Below, one piece after another: positions 16,711 to 25,658 of a DNA stretch of 64,000 bases (its first letter is position 1; each line of letters starts with the position of its first letter). This DNA comes from Neobacillus cucumis (lineage in GTDB: Bacteria > Bacillota > Bacilli > Bacillales > Cytobacillaceae), in assembly GCF_002860255.1 (NCBI RefSeq), contig NZ_PGVE01000015.1:1-64000 (forward strand), written 5' to 3'. Under the pieces are notes generated by a model. The model was not told the origin of the DNA and searched no databases. It saw nothing but the letters and a program-made list of their open reading frames with translations. A program made the translations under genes and the position numbers.

Positions 16711-17262
16711 CTAGTGATGTAACTTCACTTCTGTTTTTAATTTAATGCCTTGCTGTTTTTCAACCAATTTTGTTGTAAAGTCTGTAATCCAGCCTGCAAA
16801 GAAGTTCATAACCAAACCTACAAGCAGATAACGGACTGCCAACTCCGCTGTACTGAAGCCAAGCTTTTCAATCCCTGCTGCGATACCTAGGAAGATAAAC
16901 AATTCTCCAGGGTTGATATGCGGGAATAATCCATTGCTTGTATGACAGAAATAAGCACCTGAAGCATAATAGCTCGGTTTATATTTTTCTGGTAAAAACC
17001 GTCCTAATGATAATGCCATTGGATTCCCTAACATGAACGACCCAATAAATGGGAGCACTAAATATCTTAATAGCGGGTTTTTGCTGGAAGCCATCGCAAG
17101 CCTGTTAATCCGTTTTTCTCCAATTAACTGAATCAACGTATTCATCGCAACCATTAATAATAAAACAACCGGTACGATTCCCTTCATCCATGAAATAAAC
17201 GTGTGTGCACCCGTTTGAAATAACTTCATAAAGCCCTCGGCAAATACTACAATATAATCCAT
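16711..17262 (-). CDS. srlA: PTS glucitol/sorbitol EIIC component
   Basis: This 183-aa membrane subunit has about four helices, with family motifs GSFMLGNPMALSLGRFLPEKYKPSYYASGAY and SNGLFPHINPGE. It forms the sorbitol channel with SrlE. It is tightly spaced after gutM (16 bp) and before srlE (19 bp), so it belongs to the same mRNA. Confidence 0.94.
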   Translation of the reverse strand: MDYIVVFAEGFMKLFQTGAHTFISWMKGIVPVVLLLMVAMNTLIQLIGEKRINRLAMASSKNPLLRYLVLPFIGSFMLGNPMALSLGRFLPEKYKPSYYASGAYFCHTSNGLFPHINPGELFIFLGIAAGIEKLGFSTAELAVRYLLVGLVMNFFAGWITDFTTKLVEKQQGIKLKTEVKLHH

Positions 17263-17278
17263 TAACGATCACCTCTTC

Positions 17279-17728
17279 TTATTTTTTTACAGCAGCCACA
17301 CGTTCTGCTTGCAGCATCATTCGTTTAAAGAGACTATTCTTTTCAGGAATTTCTCCCCCGCTCATGATGACCTTATAATTATGAACTGCATCTAGAATGG
17401 CTAATTTTAGTAATTTATTGCATTCAGTAAGATCCTTGGTTTCAAGTGTTCTGATATTTTTGTCTTCAAAGCCTGACATATCTTTTACCTTTGCCATGAC
17501 GGTAACTCCCTGGATTTTCTTTGCCTTGAGGATTTTACCACTATTGGTAATAGCAAACATAACAATGGTTCCAGAGCGAATTTTTCCAGGCTTCTTGCCG
17601 ATAGCCACTTTACCAATTCTTCTTAATTCTGCATACGTTTTCGAAAAATGCTTAATTTGGAGATATCCTAATGCCATTTGAAGAATAAATGCACCTGCAA
17701 TAAAAATCATGATGATAAAAATCTGCAT
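17279..17728 (-). CDS. gutM: GutM-family activator of the sorbitol operon
   Basis: This 149-aa protein has one N-terminal membrane segment (about 3-22) followed by a cytoplasmic GutM domain (RIGKVAIGKKPGKIRSGTIVMFAI). E. coli GutM is an auxiliary activator of the glucitol operon. It lies 24 bp after the PRD regulator gene and directly before srlA, as in other Gram-positive sorbitol operons. How it contacts the regulator is not visible from sequence. Confidence 0.88.
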   Translation of the reverse strand: MQIFIIMIFIAGAFILQMALGYLQIKHFSKTYAELRRIGKVAIGKKPGKIRSGTIVMFAITNSGKILKAKKIQGVTVMAKVKDMSGFEDKNIRTLETKDLTECNKLLKLAILDAVHNYKVIMSGGEIPEKNSLFKRMMLQAERVAAVKK

Positions 17729-17752
17729 TATTTCACTTCCTTACAAATTGAT

Positions 17753-19678
17753 TTATGAAAACCTGCTAGCTTGCTCAAGATATTTTGATAACTCTTCATA
17801 GCTTGTTGTCCCAGCCAATTGGCTAACAAGCTTTTGACTAGCAGCAATCCGAATAATCTCATCGTAAATCTTCACTAAAAGACTAGCATCATAATCAGTC
17901 TGTTCAGGAATTCCCATTAGGAAGACTAATTTTATTTCTTTCCCATCAGCTATGACTGTTTCGGGAAATACACCTAGTGCCAGCTCAATTCTATTTGAAC
18001 ATTGATTCACGGTATGCGGAAGGGCAATGTATTGATCAAATACCATCGATCCTTTTTCCGCCCTAACTTTTAGACGCTCTTTGAAAGCCTCATCGAGATA
18101 ACCCTTCATGACTAAATCTTCAATCATCAAATCAACATTTTCTTTGTAACCCTTCTGACTATCTAAAACAAAAAATTTATCTTCATTGGTTAGCATCTTA
18201 ATGATGGAATGATTATTTCCTGTATCTTTCAACTTGAACTTCTGTAAATAAGTCACTCTTTCAATTTGTTGTGAAATACTTTTTTCGTCAAAAATTTCAT
18301 TGATTGAAATTAATGGAGCTTCTGTCTCAATTGAAATCTGAACGGTTGAAAAAATCATATCATAATTTGCTAATCCTTCTTTCGTTATCTCTGATTCGGA
18401 AAACAAGTCAATCTTCGTGTTTTGATTCAACACCCGCTGAAGCTGAATAGCAACTAATTTTGCGGTCCCTCGCCCCGTTCCACAAATAACGGCAACCTCA
18501 CGAAGCCTCTTCACCTTCACTTCATTCTGGGCAATAAATACTCCAAAATAGAAGGCTATATATCCTAGTTCATCCTCTGACACCTTTAAACCATATTCTG
18601 CTTCAATAACATTACCGGCGATTTCTGACATTTTATATGCGACTGGGTATTTCTCTTTTACATCAGCTAGTAATGGATTGCTAATCCTCATTCCAAACAT
18701 CAACCGATTTAACATAAACGTTAAGTGGAATTGCAGGTCCTCAAAAAATTCCTTATTTTCAAGGATGACTCCCTTTTCAAACCCCACAGTTTCAATAATT
18801 TTATTCAAAAGATTTTTGACATCCTCAGTTACCGTGACATCTGCCAACGTCCGATTGTTTGTCGGCGTTCTGCGGCCGGCAATTGGTAATGTAATGAATA
18901 AAATCTCAGGTTGCGGAATCTTAATAGGGAGATGTCTTTCAATTGCAGCTGCAATTTCTAACCCAAGCTGATAATCCTTTGTTTCGGTCAGTTTATAGTG
19001 CCTCTCATTAATCTCTGTAATCGGATGACCATTTAACAAACGGTCTAACATGACAATAATGAAGCGAATAAGTCGGTTTTGTGTCGTTGATTCCAAATCA
19101 AATTGATTAGCAATACGGAATATCTCCTCTTTAATATCTCCATCCAGTGGATAAGCACTATATAAATAGTCATAAAGGTTATCCAAGATAAAGAAACGAA
19201 GGTTAAGTTCATTCCCACTTAAATACATGCCGCTGTTTTGTTTTCCTCGAATCGATAAATCATAAGTCTCTAATACCACAGCCACTCTCTTTAATTCATT
19301 GACAAGGGTCGTTCTGCCAATATTCATTTGAAAAGCTAATTCATCAAGAGTATTAATTTCATCACTGTTTATAAGTCTGTCAATAATGAAGGCAATCCGG
19401 CTTTGTGGTGAATCCTGTTGATTTTTATTTGTCTGGATTTTTTCCATGAAGCCCTCAAATAACTGCTTATCTTCAATTAGCAGATGGTAGCCTTTTCCCT
19501 TTTCGTTCACTACTGATGCGATACCTTCTAAATCGCTATTTAACTGTTTACTATAATTACGGATTGTTCTCGTACTAACCCCCATTGTTTCCGCTAAATA
19601 CTCCAACGTACAATAGGTTCTCTTCTTTAGGATCTCAATTATTTGAACAACTCGTTCATCCACCATTAAATCAGACAT
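17753..19678 (-). CDS. PRD-containing transcriptional activator (MtlR/LicR type) of the sorbitol operon
   Basis: It is 641 aa with N-terminal helix-turn-helix domains (about 8-65 and a second near 90-145), two PRDs (about 175-390), a GatB-like EIIB domain (about 400-480, VAVICGTGRGTAKL) and a fructose-type EIIA domain (about 500-640, with His in IALPHTVNQCSNRI). This is the architecture of DNA-binding PTS-controlled activators rather than RNA antiterminators. GGAGG precedes the ATG. It sits inside the operon it should control, between the dehydrogenase and gutM; phosphorylation by the sorbitol PTS should set its activity. Confidence 0.88.
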   Translation of the reverse strand: MSDLMVDERVVQIIEILKKRTYCTLEYLAETMGVSTRTIRNYSKQLNSDLEGIASVVNEKGKGYHLLIEDKQLFEGFMEKIQTNKNQQDSPQSRIAFIIDRLINSDEINTLDELAFQMNIGRTTLVNELKRVAVVLETYDLSIRGKQNSGMYLSGNELNLRFFILDNLYDYLYSAYPLDGDIKEEIFRIANQFDLESTTQNRLIRFIIVMLDRLLNGHPITEINERHYKLTETKDYQLGLEIAAAIERHLPIKIPQPEILFITLPIAGRRTPTNNRTLADVTVTEDVKNLLNKIIETVGFEKGVILENKEFFEDLQFHLTFMLNRLMFGMRISNPLLADVKEKYPVAYKMSEIAGNVIEAEYGLKVSEDELGYIAFYFGVFIAQNEVKVKRLREVAVICGTGRGTAKLVAIQLQRVLNQNTKIDLFSESEITKEGLANYDMIFSTVQISIETEAPLISINEIFDEKSISQQIERVTYLQKFKLKDTGNNHSIIKMLTNEDKFFVLDSQKGYKENVDLMIEDLVMKGYLDEAFKERLKVRAEKGSMVFDQYIALPHTVNQCSNRIELALGVFPETVIADGKEIKLVFLMGIPEQTDYDASLLVKIYDEIIRIAASQKLVSQLAGTTSYEELSKYLEQASRFS

Positions 19679-19794
19679 TCTTCACCACCTCCTTCTAAAA
19701 ACGATTGCAAAAATTATACCCGAAAAATAAATGGATGCACACTTATCAGTTCTTATTGTTACATGCTAATCTAGGCATAGCCTTCTTACTCACA

Positions 19795-20595
19795 TTAACC
19801 TCGAGATTTACCGCCTGAGATATTAACCGTAGTTCCAGTAATGTAACTAGAACGATCCGAAGCCAGATAAGTAACTAACTCGCCTACTTCATTTAGTTTT
19901 CCTTCCCTTGCTAAAGGAATGGACTTACTGTAATCTGTTGCTAAACCATCAACCGTAACACCTCGTGTATAGGCTAATGCTTCATTATAAGCATCTGTTC
20001 TCAATCCAGTAGTTTCCATGATTCCCGGAGCAACTGCTACAACCCGGATATTATACTTACCTAATTCCTTAGCCCAAGCCCGAGTAAATGAGATGACAGC
20101 CCCTTTGGTTGCAGAATAACAGCTTTGACCAGCTGACCCTTCTTGTCCAGCCTCTGATGCAATGTTGATAATAACACCTTTGTTTTGTTTAACCATTTCT
20201 TTCGCAACAGCCTGTGAACAAAGGAATGGACCCTTTTGATTAACTGCTACCATAAAGTCGAAATCCTTCTCACTTAGCTCATATTCCGGTCTTTCGCCTT
20301 TTACATCTACTAATAATCTCGGAAGATTGATTCCTGCATTATTAACAAGAATGTCTACAGCTCCAAATAATGTCACTGTTTTATCAACCATAGCGTCAAT
20401 GCTTTCTTTTTTGGTGACATCACATTTCATAAAATAAGTACCATCAGCTTGTTTGCCTTCCGCAACATTAAGGTCGGAAACAACAACCTTTGCTCCATTT
20501 TGGCGTAATTGATCTGCAATACTTTTTCCGATTCCTGATGCACCACCTGTAACAATTGCTACCTTACCTTCTAATTCAAGCCATGATGTATTCAA
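19795..20595 (-). CDS. srlD: Sorbitol-6-phosphate 2-dehydrogenase (SDR family)
   Basis: This classical short-chain dehydrogenase has an NAD motif TGGASGIG near residue 17, NNAG, and catalytic Ser plus YSATKGAVISF. It should oxidise sorbitol-6-phosphate to fructose-6-phosphate. I start it at TTG 20593-20595, seven bases after AGGAGG; the upstream in-frame GTG at 20616 overlaps that site. This gives 266 aa. It opens the sorbitol operon, and the role rests largely on context because SDR substrate cannot be read from sequence. Confidence 0.85.
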   Translation of the reverse strand: MNTSWLELEGKVAIVTGGASGIGKSIADQLRQNGAKVVVSDLNVAEGKQADGTYFMKCDVTKKESIDAMVDKTVTLFGAVDILVNNAGINLPRLLVDVKGERPEYELSEKDFDFMVAVNQKGPFLCSQAVAKEMVKQNKGVIINIASEAGQEGSAGQSCYSATKGAVISFTRAWAKELGKYNIRVVAVAPGIMETTGLRTDAYNEALAYTRGVTVDGLATDYSKSIPLAREGKLNEVGELVTYLASDRSSYITGTTVNISGGKSRG

Positions 20596-20621
20596 TGTAT
20601 TTCCTCCTAATCTCACATTCT

Positions 20622-20635
20622 ATAAAGCGGTTTCA
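20622..20635 (-). promoter_or_regulatory. Candidate cre site upstream of the sorbitol operon
   Basis: The minus strand reads TGAAACCGCTTTAT, 12 of 14 against the cre consensus, 27 bp before the dehydrogenase start. Catabolite repression of a sorbitol operon is expected. The match is by eye only. Confidence 0.4.
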
Positions 20636-20791
20636 ATCTATGTACTTAGTATAGAAATTTTCCTCAAAAGAATTAATACACACTTTTTCACCTAAAAGTG
20701 AAAACGGTTAAACTATTAAGCCGGGAATATTTTTTAGCACTATTTACCTATGCTCATCCTTCCGATTTCCTAATTTAAGGAAAATAGTAGG

Positions 20792-20821
20792 TTGTAAATT
20801 TTACCTTTTTAGTAATATAAT
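20792..20821 (+). promoter_or_regulatory. Promoter of the M14 peptidase gene
   Basis: -35 TTGTAA (20792-20797), an 18-bp spacer and -10 TATAAT (20816-20821) lie about 50 bp before the GTG start. The divergent sorbitol operon promoter must lie in the same 280-bp gap. Confidence 0.6.
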
Positions 20822-20873
20822 AGATAAAGATTCACGAAGAGTAATAAATATACATAACTAGGGGGATAAGTCA

Positions 20874-23270
20874 GTGAAAAAGAACAAAAAGAAAAAAGTG
20901 GCAGCCAGCTTACTGGTAGTGAGTCTAGTTACCACTATTCCTTGGACAACCAGTTTTGCTGAGGGACAAAAATGGACAAACGTGAATGCATACGAAGAAC
21001 AAGATGGAAGCAAGTTTAATAGCGAAAACTATGATTTTATAAAATTCTCACAAATTGGGACAACGCTCAAAAACATTGAGAAACAATCCAACCGTGTAAA
21101 GGTTGAGGTCCGCGGAACATCTGCAGATGGAAATCCTCTTTATGTTGTTACCATCGCTGACCCTACCACCCAAGGAAAGTTTGGCAAAATACAATCTCTA
21201 AGAAAGCAAATGTTTAAAAATCCAGGGAAGGCCCAGGATTGGATTGCCGCAAACCCGGATTTTAAAGTTCCGGTTATGATTAATGGATCGATCCATGGAA
21301 CAGAGTTTGTAGGCAGCGATGCTATTCTCCAATTAATTGCACGTTTTGCTACCCAGAATGACAACGAAACAAAGACTATTTTAGCCAATAACATTCTTAT
21401 TTTTAATGTCGTCCAAAATCCGGATGGCCGTGTCAATGCCACACGTTTTAACGGGGAAGGAATTGACCTAAACCGTGATTTTATCACTCAATCACAGCCA
21501 GAAACGCAAGAAACCGTTTCGCTAATTAAGGAATGGAATCCGATGGTATTTCTTGATACACACGGATATGTTAAAAATTATGCTCCAAACCGTCAAGGCT
21601 TAATCGAACCTTGTACACCACCACATAATCCGAACTATGAGTATGATCTTTATAATAAATGGGCTTATCAGCAGGCAGAAGCCATGGAAGCAAACATTAA
21701 GGCAGATCAGGCTAGTTTTAAAGGGGATCTTTATAAGAGCATGGAGGGTGTTTATGTTCCACAGCGCGATGATTCTGCTGGCTGGGACGACTATCCGCCA
21801 ATTTTTACACCAATGTATGCCATGTACCATGGTGCGTACGGTCATACATTAGAAGCACCTACCAACGATTGGGATGGTGTTCGCTGGCAATATGATGCCA
21901 TTATGGGTGCACTAAAATTTGCTACCGAGAATAAACAAGCCATGATTACTGATCAAATTGAAATGTTCAAACGCGGAATCAATTTTGACCATCCATTCCA
22001 TCAGGACGGCTTCTTCCCGAAAGCTTATATTCTTCCGGTTAATGAAAAGGATCCAACTGTAACCCATAAAGCCGTTAATCATTTGCTGAAAAACGATATT
22101 GAAGTAGAGCAGGCAGCAAAAGAGTTTACTGTTGATGGAAAAACATATTCTAAGGGAACCTATATTGTAAAAATGGATCAAGCAAAGGCAGGATTAGCTA
22201 ATACGATGCTTTGGGATGGCGAGGATATCTCGAACGATACACCGGCTATGTATGATATTTCAGCATGGAGCTTACCTGAACTTTGGGGCTTTGAAGCCAC
22301 TCCAACGCAAACCGATGTTAATACGATTACAACAAAAGTCAATCAGGTGACAGAACAAGGGGCAATCTCTGGAAAGGGCCCATTTGTTATACCGAATAGT
22401 TCTGTTAAAGCTGTGAATCTAGTAAATACACTTCTTCAGCAAGGGGTATCCGTAAAACGGGATGCAAACGGTGACTTTTATGTAGAAGCACCAGCTAATC
22501 AAATTTCTGCAGCGGTCAAGGCATCAGGTATCCAAGTGGGAACCGCCGAGAAGGCACCAGCTGCCGCAACAAAATTAACCAGTTTAAAAGTGGCTATTCT
22601 AAAAGATGGCGGTATGGGAAAACAGCAGTCTCACAGCGGAACCAAGTTAGCTCTAAAACGACTTGGTTTTGAGGTAACAGAAGTAACACCGGTTAAGGTG
22701 GCTAAAAACGGTTTAGGTGACTTTGATGTATTTGTCTATAGCGGTACAGAGAGTCTCATCTCCCTTCCAGAAAAATTATCGTCTGCTAATAAAGAATTTG
22801 GATTCGAGAATGCAAGCCAATTTGATTCCTTTAAAACCAAAGTCACCTATTTTGTAAGCAAGGGCGGAAAATATATAGCCGTGGGTGCAGGTGCATCGAA
22901 CGCTACCAAAACATTAGGTCTTACTGATGATAGTATTAATACAGCGGGATCCAATAGCAACGGAATTGTGAAGGTACATTATACGGGAACTGGTGTATCA
23001 GCTGGATATGGACAGGATGATCTTGGATTTGTTTATCGCCCCGTTTGGTATACGGGAACTAGCAATGATGAAGTGGTTGCAAGTTTAGGAAGTGATGATG
23101 ACTTCTTTATGGCCGGCCATTGGATTAATAAAAAGGCAGATGCTAAGGGCCAGGCAGTCATTGTTAAAGAACAGGATAAAGACGTAACACTCATGGGATT
23201 AGAAGTTGGCTTCCGTGACCATACGGATTACTTATTCCGACTCCTATCGAATGCTATTTTTGAAAAATAA
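20874..23270 (+). CDS. Secreted M14-family zinc carboxypeptidase
   Basis: It is 798 aa with a signal peptide (about 1-30, ending near SFAEG). The M14 domain spans about 50-360: zinc ligands His141 and Glu144 (IHGTE) and His230 (DTHGY), a substrate-binding DLNRD motif at 198-202 and catalytic Glu327 (HTLEAPTNDWD). The C-terminal part (about 570-790) resembles a ThuA/glutamine-amidotransferase-like fold (LKVAILKDGG, FVYSG, VSKGGKYIAVGAG). The GTG start follows GGGGGATAAGTCA. It is a single gene ended by a terminator shared with the converging repeat protein. Peptide or cell-wall substrate is unknown. Confidence 0.88.
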   Translation: MKKNKKKKVAASLLVVSLVTTIPWTTSFAEGQKWTNVNAYEEQDGSKFNSENYDFIKFSQIGTTLKNIEKQSNRVKVEVRGTSADGNPLYVVTIADPTTQGKFGKIQSLRKQMFKNPGKAQDWIAANPDFKVPVMINGSIHGTEFVGSDAILQLIARFATQNDNETKTILANNILIFNVVQNPDGRVNATRFNGEGIDLNRDFITQSQPETQETVSLIKEWNPMVFLDTHGYVKNYAPNRQGLIEPCTPPHNPNYEYDLYNKWAYQQAEAMEANIKADQASFKGDLYKSMEGVYVPQRDDSAGWDDYPPIFTPMYAMYHGAYGHTLEAPTNDWDGVRWQYDAIMGALKFATENKQAMITDQIEMFKRGINFDHPFHQDGFFPKAYILPVNEKDPTVTHKAVNHLLKNDIEVEQAAKEFTVDGKTYSKGTYIVKMDQAKAGLANTMLWDGEDISNDTPAMYDISAWSLPELWGFEATPTQTDVNTITTKVNQVTEQGAISGKGPFVIPNSSVKAVNLVNTLLQQGVSVKRDANGDFYVEAPANQISAAVKASGIQVGTAEKAPAAATKLTSLKVAILKDGGMGKQQSHSGTKLALKRLGFEVTEVTPVKVAKNGLGDFDVFVYSGTESLISLPEKLSSANKEFGFENASQFDSFKTKVTYFVSKGGKYIAVGAGASNATKTLGLTDDSINTAGSNSNGIVKVHYTGTGVSAGYGQDDLGFVYRPVWYTGTSNDEVVASLGSDDDFFMAGHWINKKADAKGQAVIVKEQDKDVTLMGLEVGFRDHTDYLFRLLSNAIFEK

Positions 23271-23283
23271 GAAAGTAAGTAAT

Positions 23284-23317
23284 AAAGGCCTGGCACAAAA
23301 AATGAGCCAGGCCTTTT
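23284..23317. terminator. Bidirectional terminator between convergent genes
   Basis: The stem AAAGGCCTGGC with GCCAGGCCTTT has flanking A and T runs. It serves the peptidase gene (plus) and the repeat protein (minus). Confidence 0.88.
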
Positions 23318-23330
23318 AATGCAGCAATCT

Positions 23331-25412
23331 CTATTCAATAGTAGTTACTGGCATCTCAATTTGAATTCCCTCCGCAGGTTCATTATTAACATATAATTGT
23401 CCTGATTCTACCTTAAACTCCATATCAGAACTAACGGTGGTTCCATCATTTAAATATACTTCATACACCTTGTAACTGCCATCCGGAAGCCGGAGTTGAA
23501 ATTTCCCTTCCTCATTCGTATACGCCCATGCCTCTAAAGGATTCTCTGCATTGTTAGTCTCCATAATGTAGAGATATCCTATAACAGGGTTGCCTGATTG
23601 TGTAAGGAATCCCTTAACTGTAACGGGAGGCACTGAAATTTTTAATACCTCCTGTAACTCTCCATTCACATAAGTCTTTCCATCTACGATAGAGAAGGAT
23701 TGATTAATCGATGCACTTGTTCCATCTTCTAAGTACACATCCATGACTTTATAGTTACCATCTGCTAGACGTAATGTGAATGTACCGTCAGGATTGAGAT
23801 TCTTCCAACTATAAAAACTCTGATCCTCTGAAGTAACAGAAATCGATCCACTTGTTAAAGCATGGTCTCCTTCTGTAACCAATCCATTTACACTTACCGG
23901 AGGAATCTGTAGTTCTAAAATAGACCTTTCTTCTCCATTGACGTAGAGTTTACTGTTTATAATGTTAAATTCAGCACTAAGACCAACATCTTGACCTTCT
24001 TCAAATAGGTATCCCCCTGTCACTCGGTAGTTTCCATCTGTAAGTCGTAAGGAGTATAAACCATTCTCATCTGTCACGGCACTATACCATTCCATGTTGC
24101 CATCTTCAAGATTTTTTTCAATATTTATGGCACCTTGTAGAGGAACCCCGGAGTCTACTATTTTCCCATTAAAAGTAACAGGTGGCAGGACAATTTTTAA
24201 GTTAGTTACTACTACTCCATTTTGCAGAAGTTTCCCATCTTGAATTTCAAATGGGATATTTACAGTTGTATTGCGGTTTTGTTCATCAATACTATAAACT
24301 GTATAATTACCATCTGGTAATCTATATTGATAATTACCCTTAGAATCAACTGGCGTGCTAAATCCTATATATTCTCCCTCCGCTATTTGCCCTTCAAAAG
24401 TAATGTAGGAATTTCCAATTGGTGCTTTTCCATCTGTAACCGTACCTTTTACATTTAGATCAGGCACCTTTATTTGAAATGATGAAGTCTTAACACCATT
24501 AACATAAGCTATTCCATTTTGAATAGTAAAAGTTACACTATTCCATGAATAGTAAGTTTCGTGGTAAACACTAATGCTGTAGGTGCCATCAGACAATGCT
24601 CTTAATGAAAAGGTCCCTTGTTTACTTGTCGTTGTACTTTGAATATATTCCGTATCGTACTCATCGTCAGAAAGAGACTTCTCCAATACGATTTCAGCCC
24701 CAGCTAAACCTGAAATTGAATCTGCTACTTTCCCTGAATAAGCATTCGTTGGGATTGAAATGAAAAGATTAGATTGTTCTACCCCTTCAACCAATACTTT
24801 TCCATTCTCCACAGTGAATTCAAACGTGTAACGATAAAATCCGCCATCCTCTTCAATTCCAAATAAATAGTAGTTACCATCAGAAAGAGAGGCGGAAAAA
24901 CTTCCATTTCCTATAGAGGAAACGGTATATATTTCTTCCTTATCGTATTTGGAGATAATTAAATTCGCCTTTAACCCTTTGCTTCCTTCCTTTAATACAC
25001 CATTGAAATTACTGGATTGCGTACTTGGCTTTTTACTTTTTTCCTTTTTGGAAAGGTCAATCTCACCTTCTTTTAAGCCTTTAATTTTCCCCTTCTTTAC
25101 AATGAATTTTTCATTCACACTAAACCAAGGACTATTTTTTCCCTTAAATGCCTTCACACTGTATGTACCATCTGAAAGTTTTGATTTAAATTCTCCTTTG
25201 CCATCAGTTAAGGTATGAATCCATTTTGAGTTATCTTTATCCTGTATCAAGACTAGAGAGTTTTTCACGGATTTTCCATCCTCTTTAATGGTTCCGCTTA
25301 CCGTTTTTAAAGGATTATTTTTAACCGTTGCTGCTTTTGCATTACTGATGGTACCAGTACCACTCATGATAAGTACCAGTAATAAAAGTAACTTTACAAC
25401 CTTTTTTCCCAT
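23331..25412 (-). CDS. Secreted protein of seven carboxypeptidase-regulatory-like repeats
   Basis: It is 693 aa. I start at ATG 25410-25412, preceded by GGGGGGGAAAGAT; the upstream in-frame start lacks a site. A signal peptide (about 1-28, ending near SNAKA) precedes seven tandem beta-sandwich repeats of roughly 95 residues. Each has a G.(+)xDGxY core (DGTYSVKAF, DGNYYLFGI, DGTYSISVY, DGNYTVYSI, DGNYRVTGG, DGNYKVMDV, DGSYKVYEV) and a linker of the type GKLYVNG...IPPV. No sortase motif, LysM or catalytic site is visible. It is likely an extracellular adhesive or structural protein; function unknown. Confidence 0.8.
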   Translation of the reverse strand: MGKKVVKLLLLLVLIMSGTGTISNAKAATVKNNPLKTVSGTIKEDGKSVKNSLVLIQDKDNSKWIHTLTDGKGEFKSKLSDGTYSVKAFKGKNSPWFSVNEKFIVKKGKIKGLKEGEIDLSKKEKSKKPSTQSSNFNGVLKEGSKGLKANLIISKYDKEEIYTVSSIGNGSFSASLSDGNYYLFGIEEDGGFYRYTFEFTVENGKVLVEGVEQSNLFISIPTNAYSGKVADSISGLAGAEIVLEKSLSDDEYDTEYIQSTTTSKQGTFSLRALSDGTYSISVYHETYYSWNSVTFTIQNGIAYVNGVKTSSFQIKVPDLNVKGTVTDGKAPIGNSYITFEGQIAEGEYIGFSTPVDSKGNYQYRLPDGNYTVYSIDEQNRNTTVNIPFEIQDGKLLQNGVVVTNLKIVLPPVTFNGKIVDSGVPLQGAINIEKNLEDGNMEWYSAVTDENGLYSLRLTDGNYRVTGGYLFEEGQDVGLSAEFNIINSKLYVNGEERSILELQIPPVSVNGLVTEGDHALTSGSISVTSEDQSFYSWKNLNPDGTFTLRLADGNYKVMDVYLEDGTSASINQSFSIVDGKTYVNGELQEVLKISVPPVTVKGFLTQSGNPVIGYLYIMETNNAENPLEAWAYTNEEGKFQLRLPDGSYKVYEVYLNDGTTVSSDMEFKVESGQLYVNNEPAEGIQIEMPVTTIE

Positions 25413-25562
25413 ATCTTTCCCCCCCTGTTTTGGTAAATACAAAATTTACCAAGTGTAATTTTGGCCAACTTAATATATTCCACCTTTCCCCTTTTTTTCC
25501 TCTATATCACACTAAGTTGTTACTCAAATTTCTTTCGACATGAACTTGCTTGTAAGCAGTAA

Positions 25563-25593
25563 AAAAACTACCTCATTTAGAAGTAGTCTTTTT
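25563..25593 (-). terminator. mmsB terminator
   Basis: The stem AAAGACTACTTC with GAGGTAGTTTTTTT lies about 65 bp past the mmsB stop and ends the sugar transporter operon. Confidence 0.7.
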
Positions 25594-25658
25594 ATCAGTA
25601 TCTATTAAACTTGGATGATGATTTACGCTCTAATCATTTTGAAACTGCCTTTATAATG

